DNA of 64,000 nt from NCBI RefSeq assembly GCF_000759835.1, contig NZ_BBNB01000008.1, positions 1 through 64,000 on the forward strand, read 5' to 3'. Below are positions 33,101 to 41,514 of this stretch, piece by piece. The notes beneath the pieces were generated by a model. It saw nothing but the letters and a program-made list of their open reading frames with translations. It did no database searches and was not told where the DNA came from. How positions within the stretch are numbered: the stretch's first letter is position 1; the number at the start of each line of letters is the position of its first letter. A program made the position numbers and the translations under genes. The stretch comes from Citrobacter sedlakii NBRC 105722. Lineage in GTDB: Bacteria; Pseudomonadota; Gammaproteobacteria; Enterobacterales; Enterobacteriaceae.

Positions 33101-36100
33101 TACTGAATAACGGCGTGGCGATCGGTACGGCAGAAGTCATTGGCGGTGCCTGGAACTTCACGCCGACCATTCCACTTGCCGAGGGCAGCTACAGCTTTAG
33201 CGTCACGGCGTCCGATGCAGCCGGGAACATCAGCCCGCCGTCGGCTGAGTTTGATTTAACGGTCGATACCCGCGCGCCCGATGCGCCGTTTATCACCTCA
33301 CCGACCAGCCCAGCGGCGACTAACCAGCCTGAACAACCCGTCAGCGGCACTGGCGAACCGGGCAGCACCGTCACCCTCTCCAGCGGCGCAACCGTGGTCG
33401 GCACGGCGCTAGTTGATGGCGACGGCAACTGGACAATTGTCCCTGACGCGCCGCTTACCGAAGGTTCCTATACCCTCACGGCAGTCGCCACCGATCCGGC
33501 AGGGAATGCGAGCCAGCCTTCCGCCCCGATCACCTTAAACGTTGACCTTACCCCGCCGGCAACACCGCAGAACGTACTGATTTCTGACGACGGCGGAACG
33601 GTAACCGGCACTGCGGAAGCAGGAAGCACGGTGATCATCCGTGACAATAACGGCAACGTGATCGGCACCGGCGTGGCGACGGGCGGCAACTTCAGCATTG
33701 ATGTCACCCCGGCGCAAACCGGCACCAACACCCTGACAGCCACCGCACAGGATGCGGCAGGTAACCTCAGTATTCCGGCTGACTTTGCCGGATCCGGCAC
33801 GGGGCTGCCGGTGATTAGCGCCGTGGTCGACGACGCAGGCGGCGTGCAGGGTGATGTGCGTGACGGAGAGACCACCGATGACACGTTGCCCGGCCTGCGT
33901 GGTTCCGCTACGCCAGGTTCAACGCTCAATGTTCTGGTCGACGGCGTGAATGTCGACACAGTCACTGTCGACGGCACGGGCAACTGGGTCTGGACAGCCA
34001 CCGCGGCGCTGGGTGAAGGCGAGCATACCTTCCAGGTAGTCGACAGTGCAGACTCAAGCAAAGCCTCGGCGGTGGTTACCATCACCCTCGACCTCACCCC
34101 GCCCGCTCAGCCAGTCATCGGCGGCGTGACGGACGATGTCGGGCCGGGTACCGGCACGCTCACCAGTGGCGACACCACTAACGATGCGCGCCCGACCCTC
34201 AACGGTACCGGAACCGACGGCGAGACGATTTCGATTTACGATGGCGCCACACTGCTCGGGGTAACGCAGGTGGTCAACGGCGCATGGACCTTCACCCCAA
34301 CTGCCGCGCTGGGCGAAGGCAACCACAGTTTGACCATTACCGCCACCGATGCCGCAGGCAACGTCAGTGCGCCGTCAGCAGCGTTTGAAGTGGTTGTGGA
34401 CACCACCGCGCCGCTGGCGCCAGCGATCACGTCGGCTACCGATGACAGCGATCCGCAAACCGGCATCATCGCCAACGGCGGCAGCACAAACGACACCACG
34501 CCAGCCTTTACCGGTAGCGGTGAAGAAGGCAGTACCATTACGTTCTACGACAACGGTGTAAACATCGGCACTACGACCGTGACCAACGGTAGCTGGAGCT
34601 TCACGCCGCCTGCGCTCAGCGCCGGAACACACACCATAACCGTCACCGCTACCGATGCGATCGGTAACGTCAGCGCCCCGTCTGCGGGGTATACCGTTAC
34701 CGTGGACACCGCCGCGCCGCGTGCGCCGGTGATCCAGAGCGTCACTGACGATACCGCTCCTGCCACCGGCGTACTGGCGAACGGGCAAAGCACTAACGAC
34801 AGCCAGCCGACCTTCCAGGGGACGGCGGAGCCAGGCGCAACCGTCACCCTCTATGATGGCGCCACCGAAATCGGCAGCGTCGTCGCTGGCACAGACGGCA
34901 GTTGGTCGCTTTCTCCGGACAGTCCGTTAAGCAGCGGCCTGCATAACCTGACCGTTACGGCGACGGATGCCGCAGGGAACGAAGGTCCGGCGGCATCCTT
35001 CACTCTGACCGTCGATACCCAGGCGCCATCGGCGCCGGTCATCAGCGCGGTCACCGATGATGTCGCCCCCAACAGCGGCACACTGGCAAACGGACAAAGT
35101 ACCAACGATACGCGCCCAACGTTGTCCGGAACTGCCGAAGCCAACAGCACCGTCAACATTTTTGACGGTACGACCCTGCTCGGCACTGTGCAGGCAGACG
35201 GCACAGGCGCCTGGACCTTTACGCCGCCTACCGCACTCGCCAGCGGTTCGCATACCTTTAACGTGACCGCGACCGATGCCGCAGGCAACGTCAGCCCCGG
35301 CGCGGGATTTAGCCTGGTGGTGGATACCGTCGCGCCCGTGGCGCCCGCCATCGTCAACGTGACCGATAACGTCACGCCGGGTACGGGCGATCTCACTAAC
35401 GGCCAGACCACCAACGATCCTCGTCCCGTCATCACCGGGACGGGCGAGCCGGGTAGCACCATTAACGTCTTCGACGGCAGCGTCCTGCTTGGCACTGCGG
35501 TAGTCAACGAAGGTGGTAGCTGGAGCTACAGACCAGACGGGCTGGCGCAGGGGACGCACACGCTACGGGTGACAGCCACCGACAGCGCGGGCAATACCGG
35601 TCCGGCATCGGCAAACTTTACCCTGACGGTCGATACCGCCGCGCCTGTCGCTCCGGTTATCAGCAGCGTGACCGATGACGCAGGCCCGGTGACCGGCAGC
35701 CTGACCAGCGGTCAGTCCACCAACGATACGCGCCCCACCTTTACCGGGACGGGCGAGCCCGGTACCACCATCAGCGTTGCGGATAACGGCGTGCCTATCG
35801 GCACGGCGACAGTAGGCAGCAACGGCGCCTGGACCTTTACCCCAACCAGCGATCTCGGTCAGGGCACGCATCCGCTAACCTTTACCCCAACGGACGCTGC
35901 GGGCAATACGGGTCCGGCGGCCAGTTTCACCCTGGCAGTAGACAGTGTCGCTCCGCTGGCGCCAGCGATCACCTCGGTGGTGGATGACAGCGCACCGCAG
36001 ACCGGCAACCTGTCGCCCAATCAGAGCACTAACGACACCCGTCCGACGCTTAACGGAACGGGAGAAGCAGGCACCACGCTCACCTTCAGCGATAACGGAA

Positions 36101-39100
36101 CGGTCATCGGCAGCGTCGTCGTGAGCGCCAACGGGACATGGAGCTTTACGCCAACCACGGCACTCGGCAACGGGCCGCACACGCTTTCCGTGAGCGCCAC
36201 TGATACGGCGGGCAACGTCGGCCCATCCAGCAGCTTCAGCCTGACGGTGGACACCCAAACGCCAGCCGCACCGGTCATCACCACGATCCTTGATGACGTC
36301 AGCAACAACACCGGCGCAGTAGGCAGCGGGCAAAGCACCAACGATACGCTGCCGGAACTGCGCGGCACCAGTGAGCCGGGGGCGTTTATCAATATCTACG
36401 ATGGCGCAACCCTGCTTACGCCGACGCCGATTCAGGCGGATGCGAACGGGGCGTGGAGCTTTACGCCGACGACTGCGCTGGGCGAAGGGTCGCATAGCTT
36501 TACGGCCCAGGCCACCGACGCGGCGGGCAACGTCAGCCCGGCCTCGGCAATCTCCACCATTGTTGTCGATACCACGCCGCCTGCCGCGCCAGCGAACCTG
36601 GCGGTGGTCGCCAACGGCACCAGCGTAACCGGTACGGCGGAAGCGGGCAGCACGATTACCATCACCGGCAGCAACGGCACGGTGCTGGGTACCGGCGTCG
36701 CAGACGGCTCCGGCAATTTCTCCATTGTCATCACGCCGGCGCAGGTTGGCGGAGAAACCCTGCAGGTGGTTGCCCAGGACCGGGCTGGCAACATCGGAAC
36801 GGCAGGCAGCGTCGAAGCGCCATTTACCGGTCTGCCAGGCGCACCGGTGATTGTCTCACTGACCGATGAGGTGGGTTCAATCACCGGGCTGGTGGCCAAC
36901 GGTCAGGCGACTAACGACGCCACACCGCTGATCAACGGCACCGCACAGCCATCCTCAACCATCACCATCTACAGCGACGGCGTGGCGATTGGCACCACCA
37001 CTGCCAACGCCCAGGGGAGCTGGTCGTTCACCCCGCCTGCCGGTATGGCTGACGGGGCGCACGCGCTGACCGCCACGGCAACCAACGCTAACGGCACCGG
37101 CACCTTTTCTTCCACCTTTAACGTCACGATAGACACCGTGACGGCTGCGCCCACCGGCAGCATCAGCGCTGACGGCGCCAGCATCAGCGGGACCGCCGAA
37201 GCGGGCAGTACGGTCACGATCACCCTCAGTACCGGCGAGACGCTCACCACCACTGCCAACAGTAGCGGTAATTACACCCTGACTTTCGACCGCAAACAGA
37301 CCAGCGGGGAAAATATCAGCGTCAGCGCCACTGATGCGGTTGGCAACGTTTCAACCACCACCCAGGTTCAGGCGCCAACGCTCCCCATCGCCGCCAGCGA
37401 TAACGTGGAGAACCTGACCATCACCACCGACGCCACCGTGACCACCAATGACTACAGCGACTACGGTTTGCTGCTGGTAGGCGCGCTCGGCAACGTGGCG
37501 AACGTGCTGGGCAACGATACGGCGGCGGTCGAGTTCACCGTCCAGGACGGCGGAAGCGCCAATCTGGTGATCGACGCCAGTACCACCGGGGTGGTGCTCT
37601 CGCTGCTCAATACCCAGGAAGTGGCGATCCAGAAATACGATGCGGCCACTAACTCGTGGACAACGGTCATCGACACCGCTCAGGCACAGTTCGCCAACCT
37701 GCTGACGCTGGGCAGCAGCGGCGTAACGGTGAACGTCACCGGATTAGAGGGCGGAACCTATCGGGTGCTGACCTATAACACCGCTCTGCTGGCGACGGGC
37801 TCTTACACTGCGCTGAACGTCAACGTCGAGCAGACCAGCGCAGGCGCCATCACCAGCGCGGAAACGCAAACCGGTAACGTACTGAACAACGACAGCGCGC
37901 CGCAGGACACCGTAGTGACAATGGTTACCAGCACTAACGGCAACAGCGTTACGCTCGGCTCCGGCAGCAGCGTCCTTCAGGGCGTCTACGGGACACTGAC
38001 CATCAATCCGGACGGCAGCTACAGCTACGCGCTGAACCCGAACAGCCCGGCATCGGTGGTCGGTCGAACCGAAAGCTTCACCTACACTATCACCGGCGGC
38101 GGTAATACAACCTCGGCGAAACTGGTGATCACGCTGGGCAATGAGACTCCGGCCAGCAGCGTTACGGCTGTCGATAACGTCGCTACCCTGCCCTATGACA
38201 CGCTGGTGGACGCCGTTAACAATGGTCCGTCTTCGCAGGGTGGTTTTACCGTGGTGAACGTTAGCCTCGGCAACGTGCTGGATGTTGGGGTGCTCGACAG
38301 ACTGAGTAACCCGATAATCTTCGACGTTGAAGAAGGCACGACGCGTACCATGACGCTGCAATCATCGATAGGCGGCGTGGCGGTGGCGTCGAGTTTTGAC
38401 CTCTATATCTATCGCTTTAATGATATCACCCAGCAGTTTGAACAGTGGCGGGTAGAGCGAAACTGGCTGAACGCGCCGCTCCTGGGCGGTCAGTCCAATC
38501 CGTTGACCCTCAACCTCCCGGGCGGTGAATACCTGTTCCTGCTGAACCCGTCATTTGGCATCACGGCGCTGACTGGCTATACGCTGAACATCCTTGAGGA
38601 TCATGTTTACAGCGTAGAAAGCCTGAGCACCACCACTCAGGGCAACGTGCTGAACGACGACGTCGCGCCAGACGGAACGCTGGTGACCCAGGTGAACGGC
38701 GTCGCGGTGGCACAGACCGGCACCACAACGATTGTGGGTGCCTGGGGCACGCTGACCATTGATGCGCAGGGGAACTATACCTACACCCTGAAAAGCGGCC
38801 TCGGAGCCGACAGCACCTCCACGCCGGACAGTTTCGTTTATACGGTCAGGGCGCCAAACGGCGATACTGACACCGCTTCACTCAATATCCAGCCAACCGC
38901 CCGCGCGCTGGATGCCGTGAACGATGTCAGCGACACCCTGATTGCGCCGTCGGTGCAGGATACGGTGAGCTATCTGGACAGCTCTGTCGGCACAGCAAGT
39001 TGGGGAGCGTTTGGCAGAACCGGCAGCGGTAGCGGGACCTTTGACGTCGCGGCTGGCACAATTCTGAAAGGCGCAGCGATAGTCTTTAACGTTTCCACGC

Positions 39101-40029
39101 TGATCACACTCGGCAACCTGACCATCACCTGGACGGTGCTGGAAAATGGCGTAGTGATTCGCACCGGCACCGTACCGGTTTCCAATATCACCCTCGGCGG
39201 CGCCACGGTAACCGTCAATCTCACCGGGCTGGAGCTGGACGGCGGCACGTATACGCTGAACTTCACCGGTAACAACACTCTGGTGGGGGCTGCGACCATT
39301 ACGCCGCGCATCACCGGTACCACAGTCGATCTGGATAATTTCGAAACCTCCGGTACGCATACCGTCAACGGCAATATCTTTGACGGCAGCGACGCCTCTG
39401 GCGTGCTGGATCAACTGAACACCGTCGATACGCGTCTGACGGTAACCGGTTTTAACGGCAGTACCGCGACGCTGGATCCGTATTCCAGCGGGACGACCAC
39501 CATTCAGGGGCAGTACGGCTCGCTGCAAATCCGCGCTGACGGCTCTTATACCTACACGCTGAACAACGGCGTCGCACTCTCATCTATGTCCACGAAGGAG
39601 ACCTTTACCTACAAACTGGATGACACCCGTGGTCATACCGACACCGCCACCCTGACGGTAGATATTGCTCCACAGGTCGTCAGCACCACGCAGAACGATG
39701 TCCTGGTGGGATCGGCCTACGGCGACACGTTGATCTACAACCTGCTTAACGCCAGCAGCGCGACGGGCGGAAACGGTACGGATACGTGGAGAAACTTCTC
39801 GCTGACGCAGAGCGACAAAATCGACATTGGCGACCTGTTGGTGGGCTGGAACGGAGATAACGCCACGCTCGGCAGTTATCTCAACGTCAGCACCAGCGGC
39901 GGCAACACCACGATATCCATCGACCGCGACGGCGCGGGGAGCACGTATCAGTCAACGGCACTCGTCACCCTGGAGAACGTACAGACCACGCTCAATGAGC
40001 TGATTGAACAGAACCATATTGTGACCTGA
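27124..40029 (+). CDS. bapA: BapA-like giant type I-secreted biofilm adhesin
   Basis: A 4301-aa repetitive surface protein expected to promote cell-cell adhesion and biofilm. Layout: a BapA prefix-like N-terminal domain (1-115) with no Sec signal; a Gly/Ala-rich hydrophobic segment (117-137) containing AAG; a Gly/Asp linker (138-165); about 34 Ig-like modules of 85-100 aa (about 170-3420), most with GTGEPGSTVT-like cores and VDTTAP linkers; three VCBS-like repeats with NVLNDD and YTYTL signatures (about 3420-4190); and a C-terminal type I secretion target domain with an acidic glycine-rich region (about 4200-4301). The start follows AGGAG. Salmonella BapA lies at the same locus and is about 3800 aa, so this is a longer relative. 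It is first in an operon with its exporter. High GC and strong repeats made many spurious frames on the other strand. Confidence 0.93.
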   Translation: MRLLAVVSKLTGVSTNVEASEVTLNTPSIVKLSAQREEISQLARVNQDLVITFHSGEKVTIKNFYVTNDQGASQLVLEDDNGALWWVENPEAGLQFEQISSIDELLITAGGANEGAAIWPWVLGGVVAAGGIAAIAASGGGGGDDDDDNGSGNPGGGTDNGGGGITNPPPGSVDTTPPASPLITSALDAVAGITGSIQNDQTTNDNQPVISGTGEVGAVITVYDNGQVLGTTTVDASGNWSFKPPSALADGEHELTVTATDKAGNTSIVSGDFTFVVDTLAPGAITDLAISADGLVISGNAEAGSTVTITNSDGTALGTVTADSNGKFTLTLTQALQNGEALTAIAMDKAGNSGPSGTVTAPDSTPPQPAGNLDVSDDGTTVTGTAEPGSTITIRDPAGNPIGQGKTDDQGNFNVVLDTPQTNGETVTVVVTDTANLTSPPATAVAPDTTPPQPAGNLNVSNDGTTVTGTAEPGSTVTIRDPDGNPVGEGVTDEQGNFSVDLNTPQKNGETLAVTATDGSNNTSQPANVQAPDITAPQAPVVVSIVDDAGDVKGDLTAGQSTDDNQLTFSGTGEPGATITILDGGTALPGSVIVGSDGTWTLTTPVLEDGNHNFTVTATDANNQTSTPSPSVTLTVDTSAPDAPFITSPTTPAATNQPELPIIGTGEPGSTVTLSDGNTVVGTAVVDGDGNWTITPAPALTEGSYTLTAVATDPAGNQSEPSAPIVLEVDTTPPATPESVVISQDGGTVTGTAENGSTVIIRDADGNIIGSGVATDGTFSIAITPAQTGNAGLTATAQDTAGNTSPAANFNGSGSGLPVISAVVDDEGSVLGDLRSGQTTDDTLPGLRGTATPDSTLNVLVDGVNVGTVTVDGTGNWVWTATAALGEGTHTFQVVDSANAENASAVVNITVDLTAPVQPVIGSVTDDVAPGTGTLASGDTTNDSRPALSGTGTDGETISIYDGATLLGQVQVENGVWNFTPPTALGESSHSLTITATDAAGNVSAPSAAFEVVVDTTAPLVPTITSATDDSDPQTSIISDGGSTNDTTPTFSGSGENGSIVTIFDNGVRIGTATVTNGSWSFTPSTFSDGTHSITVTATDATGNISAPSGTYTITVDTIPPLPAGNLDVSDDGVTVTGTAEAGATVTIYGSDSAPLGSAVVQDDGTFTVTLNTPQTNGQIVTAIVTDPANQESTPASVTAPDTTPPQPAGNLDVSDDGVTVTGTAEAGTTVTIYASDNTPLGSALVQPDGTFTVTLNTPQTNGEILTAIVTDPANLTSSPATTTAPDTTAPLAAGNLDVSDDGVTVTGTAEAGTTVTIYASDNTPLGSALVQPDGTFTVTLDTPQTNGEILTAVVTDTVNLTSPPSTTIAPDITPPQPAGNLDVSDDGATVTGTAEPGSTVTIRDPDGNPLGQGTTDDQGNFSVDLDTPQTNGETLTAVVTDPANLESTPASVTAPDTTAPQPPSNVEVSADGSSLTATAEPGSRITVKDSEGNTLAVSDPVPANGTVTVSLTPAVVNGETLTVTATDGSNNTSQPTSVQAPDITAPEAPVVVSIADDFGGVNGNLDTGQSTDDNRLTFSGTGEPGATITILNGGVPLSGTAIVDPDGNWTLTTDVLPDGEYTFTATATDGQDQTSPASDAVVITVDTTAPTAPVLTITDNTGEITGELTNNAVTDATQPVLSGIGTAGDIITVYDGTTAIGTTEVTNAGTWSFTPAPALSEGSHTLSVTASDPLGNTSTNSAAIVITVDTTAPATPALTVADGDDAPLSNGQATNETQPVLSGTGVNGERVTIYDKGVEVATVTIADGAWEYPSAVLGEGEHVFTITVTDAAGNVSAPSAPTGIVVDTTAPATPNLTITDNVGSQTGSLDNAQFTDDTLPLLSGSGTAGDTIIITLDGVALPPLIIDNAGNWSYQLTTPLTSGDHIISLTVTDPAGNSTTSPDRIVRVDAQAPTTPTLTVNEDGGPLSNGGQTNDTTPTLSGTGETGSIVTILNNGVAIGTAEVIGGAWNFTPTIPLAEGSYSFSVTASDAAGNISPPSAEFDLTVDTRAPDAPFITSPTSPAATNQPEQPVSGTGEPGSTVTLSSGATVVGTALVDGDGNWTIVPDAPLTEGSYTLTAVATDPAGNASQPSAPITLNVDLTPPATPQNVLISDDGGTVTGTAEAGSTVIIRDNNGNVIGTGVATGGNFSIDVTPAQTGTNTLTATAQDAAGNLSIPADFAGSGTGLPVISAVVDDAGGVQGDVRDGETTDDTLPGLRGSATPGSTLNVLVDGVNVDTVTVDGTGNWVWTATAALGEGEHTFQVVDSADSSKASAVVTITLDLTPPAQPVIGGVTDDVGPGTGTLTSGDTTNDARPTLNGTGTDGETISIYDGATLLGVTQVVNGAWTFTPTAALGEGNHSLTITATDAAGNVSAPSAAFEVVVDTTAPLAPAITSATDDSDPQTGIIANGGSTNDTTPAFTGSGEEGSTITFYDNGVNIGTTTVTNGSWSFTPPALSAGTHTITVTATDAIGNVSAPSAGYTVTVDTAAPRAPVIQSVTDDTAPATGVLANGQSTNDSQPTFQGTAEPGATVTLYDGATEIGSVVAGTDGSWSLSPDSPLSSGLHNLTVTATDAAGNEGPAASFTLTVDTQAPSAPVISAVTDDVAPNSGTLANGQSTNDTRPTLSGTAEANSTVNIFDGTTLLGTVQADGTGAWTFTPPTALASGSHTFNVTATDAAGNVSPGAGFSLVVDTVAPVAPAIVNVTDNVTPGTGDLTNGQTTNDPRPVITGTGEPGSTINVFDGSVLLGTAVVNEGGSWSYRPDGLAQGTHTLRVTATDSAGNTGPASANFTLTVDTAAPVAPVISSVTDDAGPVTGSLTSGQSTNDTRPTFTGTGEPGTTISVADNGVPIGTATVGSNGAWTFTPTSDLGQGTHPLTFTPTDAAGNTGPAASFTLAVDSVAPLAPAITSVVDDSAPQTGNLSPNQSTNDTRPTLNGTGEAGTTLTFSDNGTVIGSVVVSANGTWSFTPTTALGNGPHTLSVSATDTAGNVGPSSSFSLTVDTQTPAAPVITTILDDVSNNTGAVGSGQSTNDTLPELRGTSEPGAFINIYDGATLLTPTPIQADANGAWSFTPTTALGEGSHSFTAQATDAAGNVSPASAISTIVVDTTPPAAPANLAVVANGTSVTGTAEAGSTITITGSNGTVLGTGVADGSGNFSIVITPAQVGGETLQVVAQDRAGNIGTAGSVEAPFTGLPGAPVIVSLTDEVGSITGLVANGQATNDATPLINGTAQPSSTITIYSDGVAIGTTTANAQGSWSFTPPAGMADGAHALTATATNANGTGTFSSTFNVTIDTVTAAPTGSISADGASISGTAEAGSTVTITLSTGETLTTTANSSGNYTLTFDRKQTSGENISVSATDAVGNVSTTTQVQAPTLPIAASDNVENLTITTDATVTTNDYSDYGLLLVGALGNVANVLGNDTAAVEFTVQDGGSANLVIDASTTGVVLSLLNTQEVAIQKYDAATNSWTTVIDTAQAQFANLLTLGSSGVTVNVTGLEGGTYRVLTYNTALLATGSYTALNVNVEQTSAGAITSAETQTGNVLNNDSAPQDTVVTMVTSTNGNSVTLGSGSSVLQGVYGTLTINPDGSYSYALNPNSPASVVGRTESFTYTITGGGNTTSAKLVITLGNETPASSVTAVDNVATLPYDTLVDAVNNGPSSQGGFTVVNVSLGNVLDVGVLDRLSNPIIFDVEEGTTRTMTLQSSIGGVAVASSFDLYIYRFNDITQQFEQWRVERNWLNAPLLGGQSNPLTLNLPGGEYLFLLNPSFGITALTGYTLNILEDHVYSVESLSTTTQGNVLNDDVAPDGTLVTQVNGVAVAQTGTTTIVGAWGTLTIDAQGNYTYTLKSGLGADSTSTPDSFVYTVRAPNGDTDTASLNIQPTARALDAVNDVSDTLIAPSVQDTVSYLDSSVGTASWGAFGRTGSGSGTFDVAAGTILKGAAIVFNVSTLITLGNLTITWTVLENGVVIRTGTVPVSNITLGGATVTVNLTGLELDGGTYTLNFTGNNTLVGAATITPRITGTTVDLDNFETSGTHTVNGNIFDGSDASGVLDQLNTVDTRLTVTGFNGSTATLDPYSSGTTTIQGQYGSLQIRADGSYTYTLNNGVALSSMSTKETFTYKLDDTRGHTDTATLTVDIAPQVVSTTQNDVLVGSAYGDTLIYNLLNASSATGGNGTDTWRNFSLTQSDKIDIGDLLVGWNGDNATLGSYLNVSTSGGNTTISIDRDGAGSTYQSTALVTLENVQTTLNELIEQNHIVT
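29041..30480 (+). repeat. bapA five-module super-repeat, copy 1
   Basis: Five successive Ig-like modules starting PFITSPTTPAATNQ, ESVVISQDGG, LPVISAVVDDEG, PVIGSVTDDVAPG and PTITSATDDSDPQ. The same five occur in the same order in copy 2 at 33274-34710, with the same odd short module (no VDT linker) in second place. Confidence 0.85.
30760..30875 (+). repeat. 116-bp exact direct repeat in bapA, copy 1
   Basis: Base-for-base identical to 31015-31130 (offset 255 bp, 85 codons, one module). It encodes most of the DVSDDGVTVTGTAEAGTT module. Confidence 0.9.
31015..31130 (+). repeat. 116-bp exact direct repeat in bapA, copy 2
   Basis: Identical to 30760-30875. The identity at synonymous sites shows a recent tandem duplication or gene conversion of one Ig module. 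Confidence 0.9.
33274..34710 (+). repeat. bapA five-module super-repeat, copy 2
   Basis: Second copy of the five-module block at 29041-30480. Modules begin PFITSPTSPAATNQ, QNVLISDDGG, LPVISAVVDDAG, PVIGGVTDDVGPG and PAITSATDDSDPQ. The copies have diverged at many synonymous and some amino-acid positions, so this duplication is older than the 116-bp one. Confidence 0.85.
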
Positions 40030-40056
40030 TAAGTACAAAAAACGACAACACAACGA

Positions 40057-40080
40057 CCCCGGGCGCACGCCCGCCCGGGG
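40057..40080 (+). promoter_or_regulatory. Strong GC hairpin between bapA and bapB
   Basis: CCCCGGGCG (40057-40065) pairs with CGCCCGGGG (40072-40080), nine G-C pairs with a six-base loop, 28 bp after the bapA stop. No T-run follows (CAAAAAG), so it is not a simple terminator. It may stabilise the 12.9-kb bapA message or reduce read-through into the transporter genes. Confidence 0.6.
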
Positions 40081-40107
40081 CAAAAAGCAGCTTAGGGAAG
40101 TAAAAAA

Positions 40108-41514
40108 ATGGGAAAACGACAGCTAACAGGTTGGTGGCTGGCGGGACATCTGTGCGCGTTCCCGGCGATTGCCGTCGAGGAACCGCCCCGCATCGCCCCA
40201 CAGCAATGGGTTGAGCAGCAGGAACTGCCCTCGCTGAATGGACCAATGCCGCTCACCGGCGACAGCGCCGCGCCCGGCGAACTTACCCTTTCTCAGGCGG
40301 TCAATCGCGCCGTCTCCTGGCATCCGTCGATCGCCGAAGTGATCGGCAAACTGTATGCCCAAATCCAGCAGGTGGACGTCGCCAAAGCCAAATATTATCC
40401 GCAGATTAATGCCGGGATGAATAACGGGTACACCAACAGCTACTCCGACAGTGGATTCAGCCCGTCGCTGGTACTTTCCCTCTCGCAAATGCTCTACGAC
40501 TTCGGCAAAGTCGCCAGCCAGGTGCGGGCGGAAAACGCAGGCGTCGCGCAGGAGCAGGCGAACGTACTGGTGAGCATTGATAACGTCGGCCTTGAGACCG
40601 CCTCCACCCTCGTGCAAGTGCAAACCTGGCAACAAATGGTGGAAGTGGCTAAAGAGCAACTCGACGCCCTGAGCAGCATCGGCAGACTGGCGAACCAGCG
40701 TAACGACGAAGGCGCCAGCTCGCTTTCCGATGTGGTGCAGACCGACGCGCGCATTGAAGGCGCGCGCGCCCAGCTTGTCCAGTATCAGGCCAACCTCGAA
40801 AGTTCGCAGGAGACGCTGAAAACCTGGCTGGGCTGGAAAAACCTCAACGCCATTAGCAATGAATTCCCGGCGATGCTCAACCGCAGCTGCGAGCAGGCCA
40901 CGCCGGATGACAAACTTGTGCCCTCAGTGCTCGCCGCGTGGGCGCAGGCCAACGTCGCTCAGGCGAATCTGGACTACGCCAACGCGCAAATGACGCCGAC
41001 AGTCTCGCTGGAGCCGGAAGTGCGTCATTACCTGAACGATAACTATTCGGGCAGCGCCTCCATCGACCGCACCCAATATTCGGCATGGGTGAAAGTGGAG
41101 ATGCCGATTTATCAGGGCGGGGGCTTAACCGCGCGTCGCAACGCCGCCAGCCATGCAGTGGAATCCGCCCAGTCCGCCATTCAGCGTACCCGACTGGATG
41201 TCCGCCAGAAATTGCTTTCCGATCGCAGCGAGGCAATGAATCTGGCGACATCGTTACAGATCCAAAAGCGCCAACAGACGCTGAGCGAGCGGACGCGGGA
41301 ACTGTATCAACAACAATATCTCGATCTCGGTTCACGCCCCCTGCTCGATGTGCTGAATGCCGAACAGGAGGTGTATCAGGCCCGCTTTGCGCAGATCCAG
41401 ACCGAAAGCCAACTGCATCAGCTCCAGCTTAACTGCCTGTACAACAGCGGACAGATGCGCCGGGCGTTTGGCCTGGAAAACCGCACCATTCAGTCCGTGG
41501 AGATCCAGCCATGA
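40108..41514 (+). CDS. bapB: TolC-family outer-membrane channel of the BapA exporter
   Basis: Outer-membrane factor of the type I secretion system for the upstream adhesin (Salmonella BapB, Pseudomonas LapE type). The 468-aa protein has an N-terminal signal sequence (about 1-22, ending AIA) and two outer-membrane efflux repeats of long helices, with the family segment QMLYDFGKVASQV and its counterpart EMPIYQGG. It is preceded by GGGAAG and overlaps bapC by the sequence ATGA, so it is translationally coupled. Confidence 0.9.
   Translation: MGKRQLTGWWLAGHLCAFPAIAVEEPPRIAPQQWVEQQELPSLNGPMPLTGDSAAPGELTLSQAVNRAVSWHPSIAEVIGKLYAQIQQVDVAKAKYYPQINAGMNNGYTNSYSDSGFSPSLVLSLSQMLYDFGKVASQVRAENAGVAQEQANVLVSIDNVGLETASTLVQVQTWQQMVEVAKEQLDALSSIGRLANQRNDEGASSLSDVVQTDARIEGARAQLVQYQANLESSQETLKTWLGWKNLNAISNEFPAMLNRSCEQATPDDKLVPSVLAAWAQANVAQANLDYANAQMTPTVSLEPEVRHYLNDNYSGSASIDRTQYSAWVKVEMPIYQGGGLTARRNAASHAVESAQSAIQRTRLDVRQKLLSDRSEAMNLATSLQIQKRQQTLSERTRELYQQQYLDLGSRPLLDVLNAEQEVYQARFAQIQTESQLHQLQLNCLYNSGQMRRAFGLENRTIQSVEIQP

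Noticed and set aside
27600-37400. Regularly spaced repeats that could look like a CRISPR array
   Set aside because: The periodicity is 85-100 codons, the units are in frame and encode Ig-like modules; no short identical repeats with unique spacers exist.
27330-39528. Dozens of long frames on the minus strand inside bapA
   Set aside because: They are shadows of a GC-rich repetitive gene; they lack ribosome-binding sites and simply mirror the Ig repeats.
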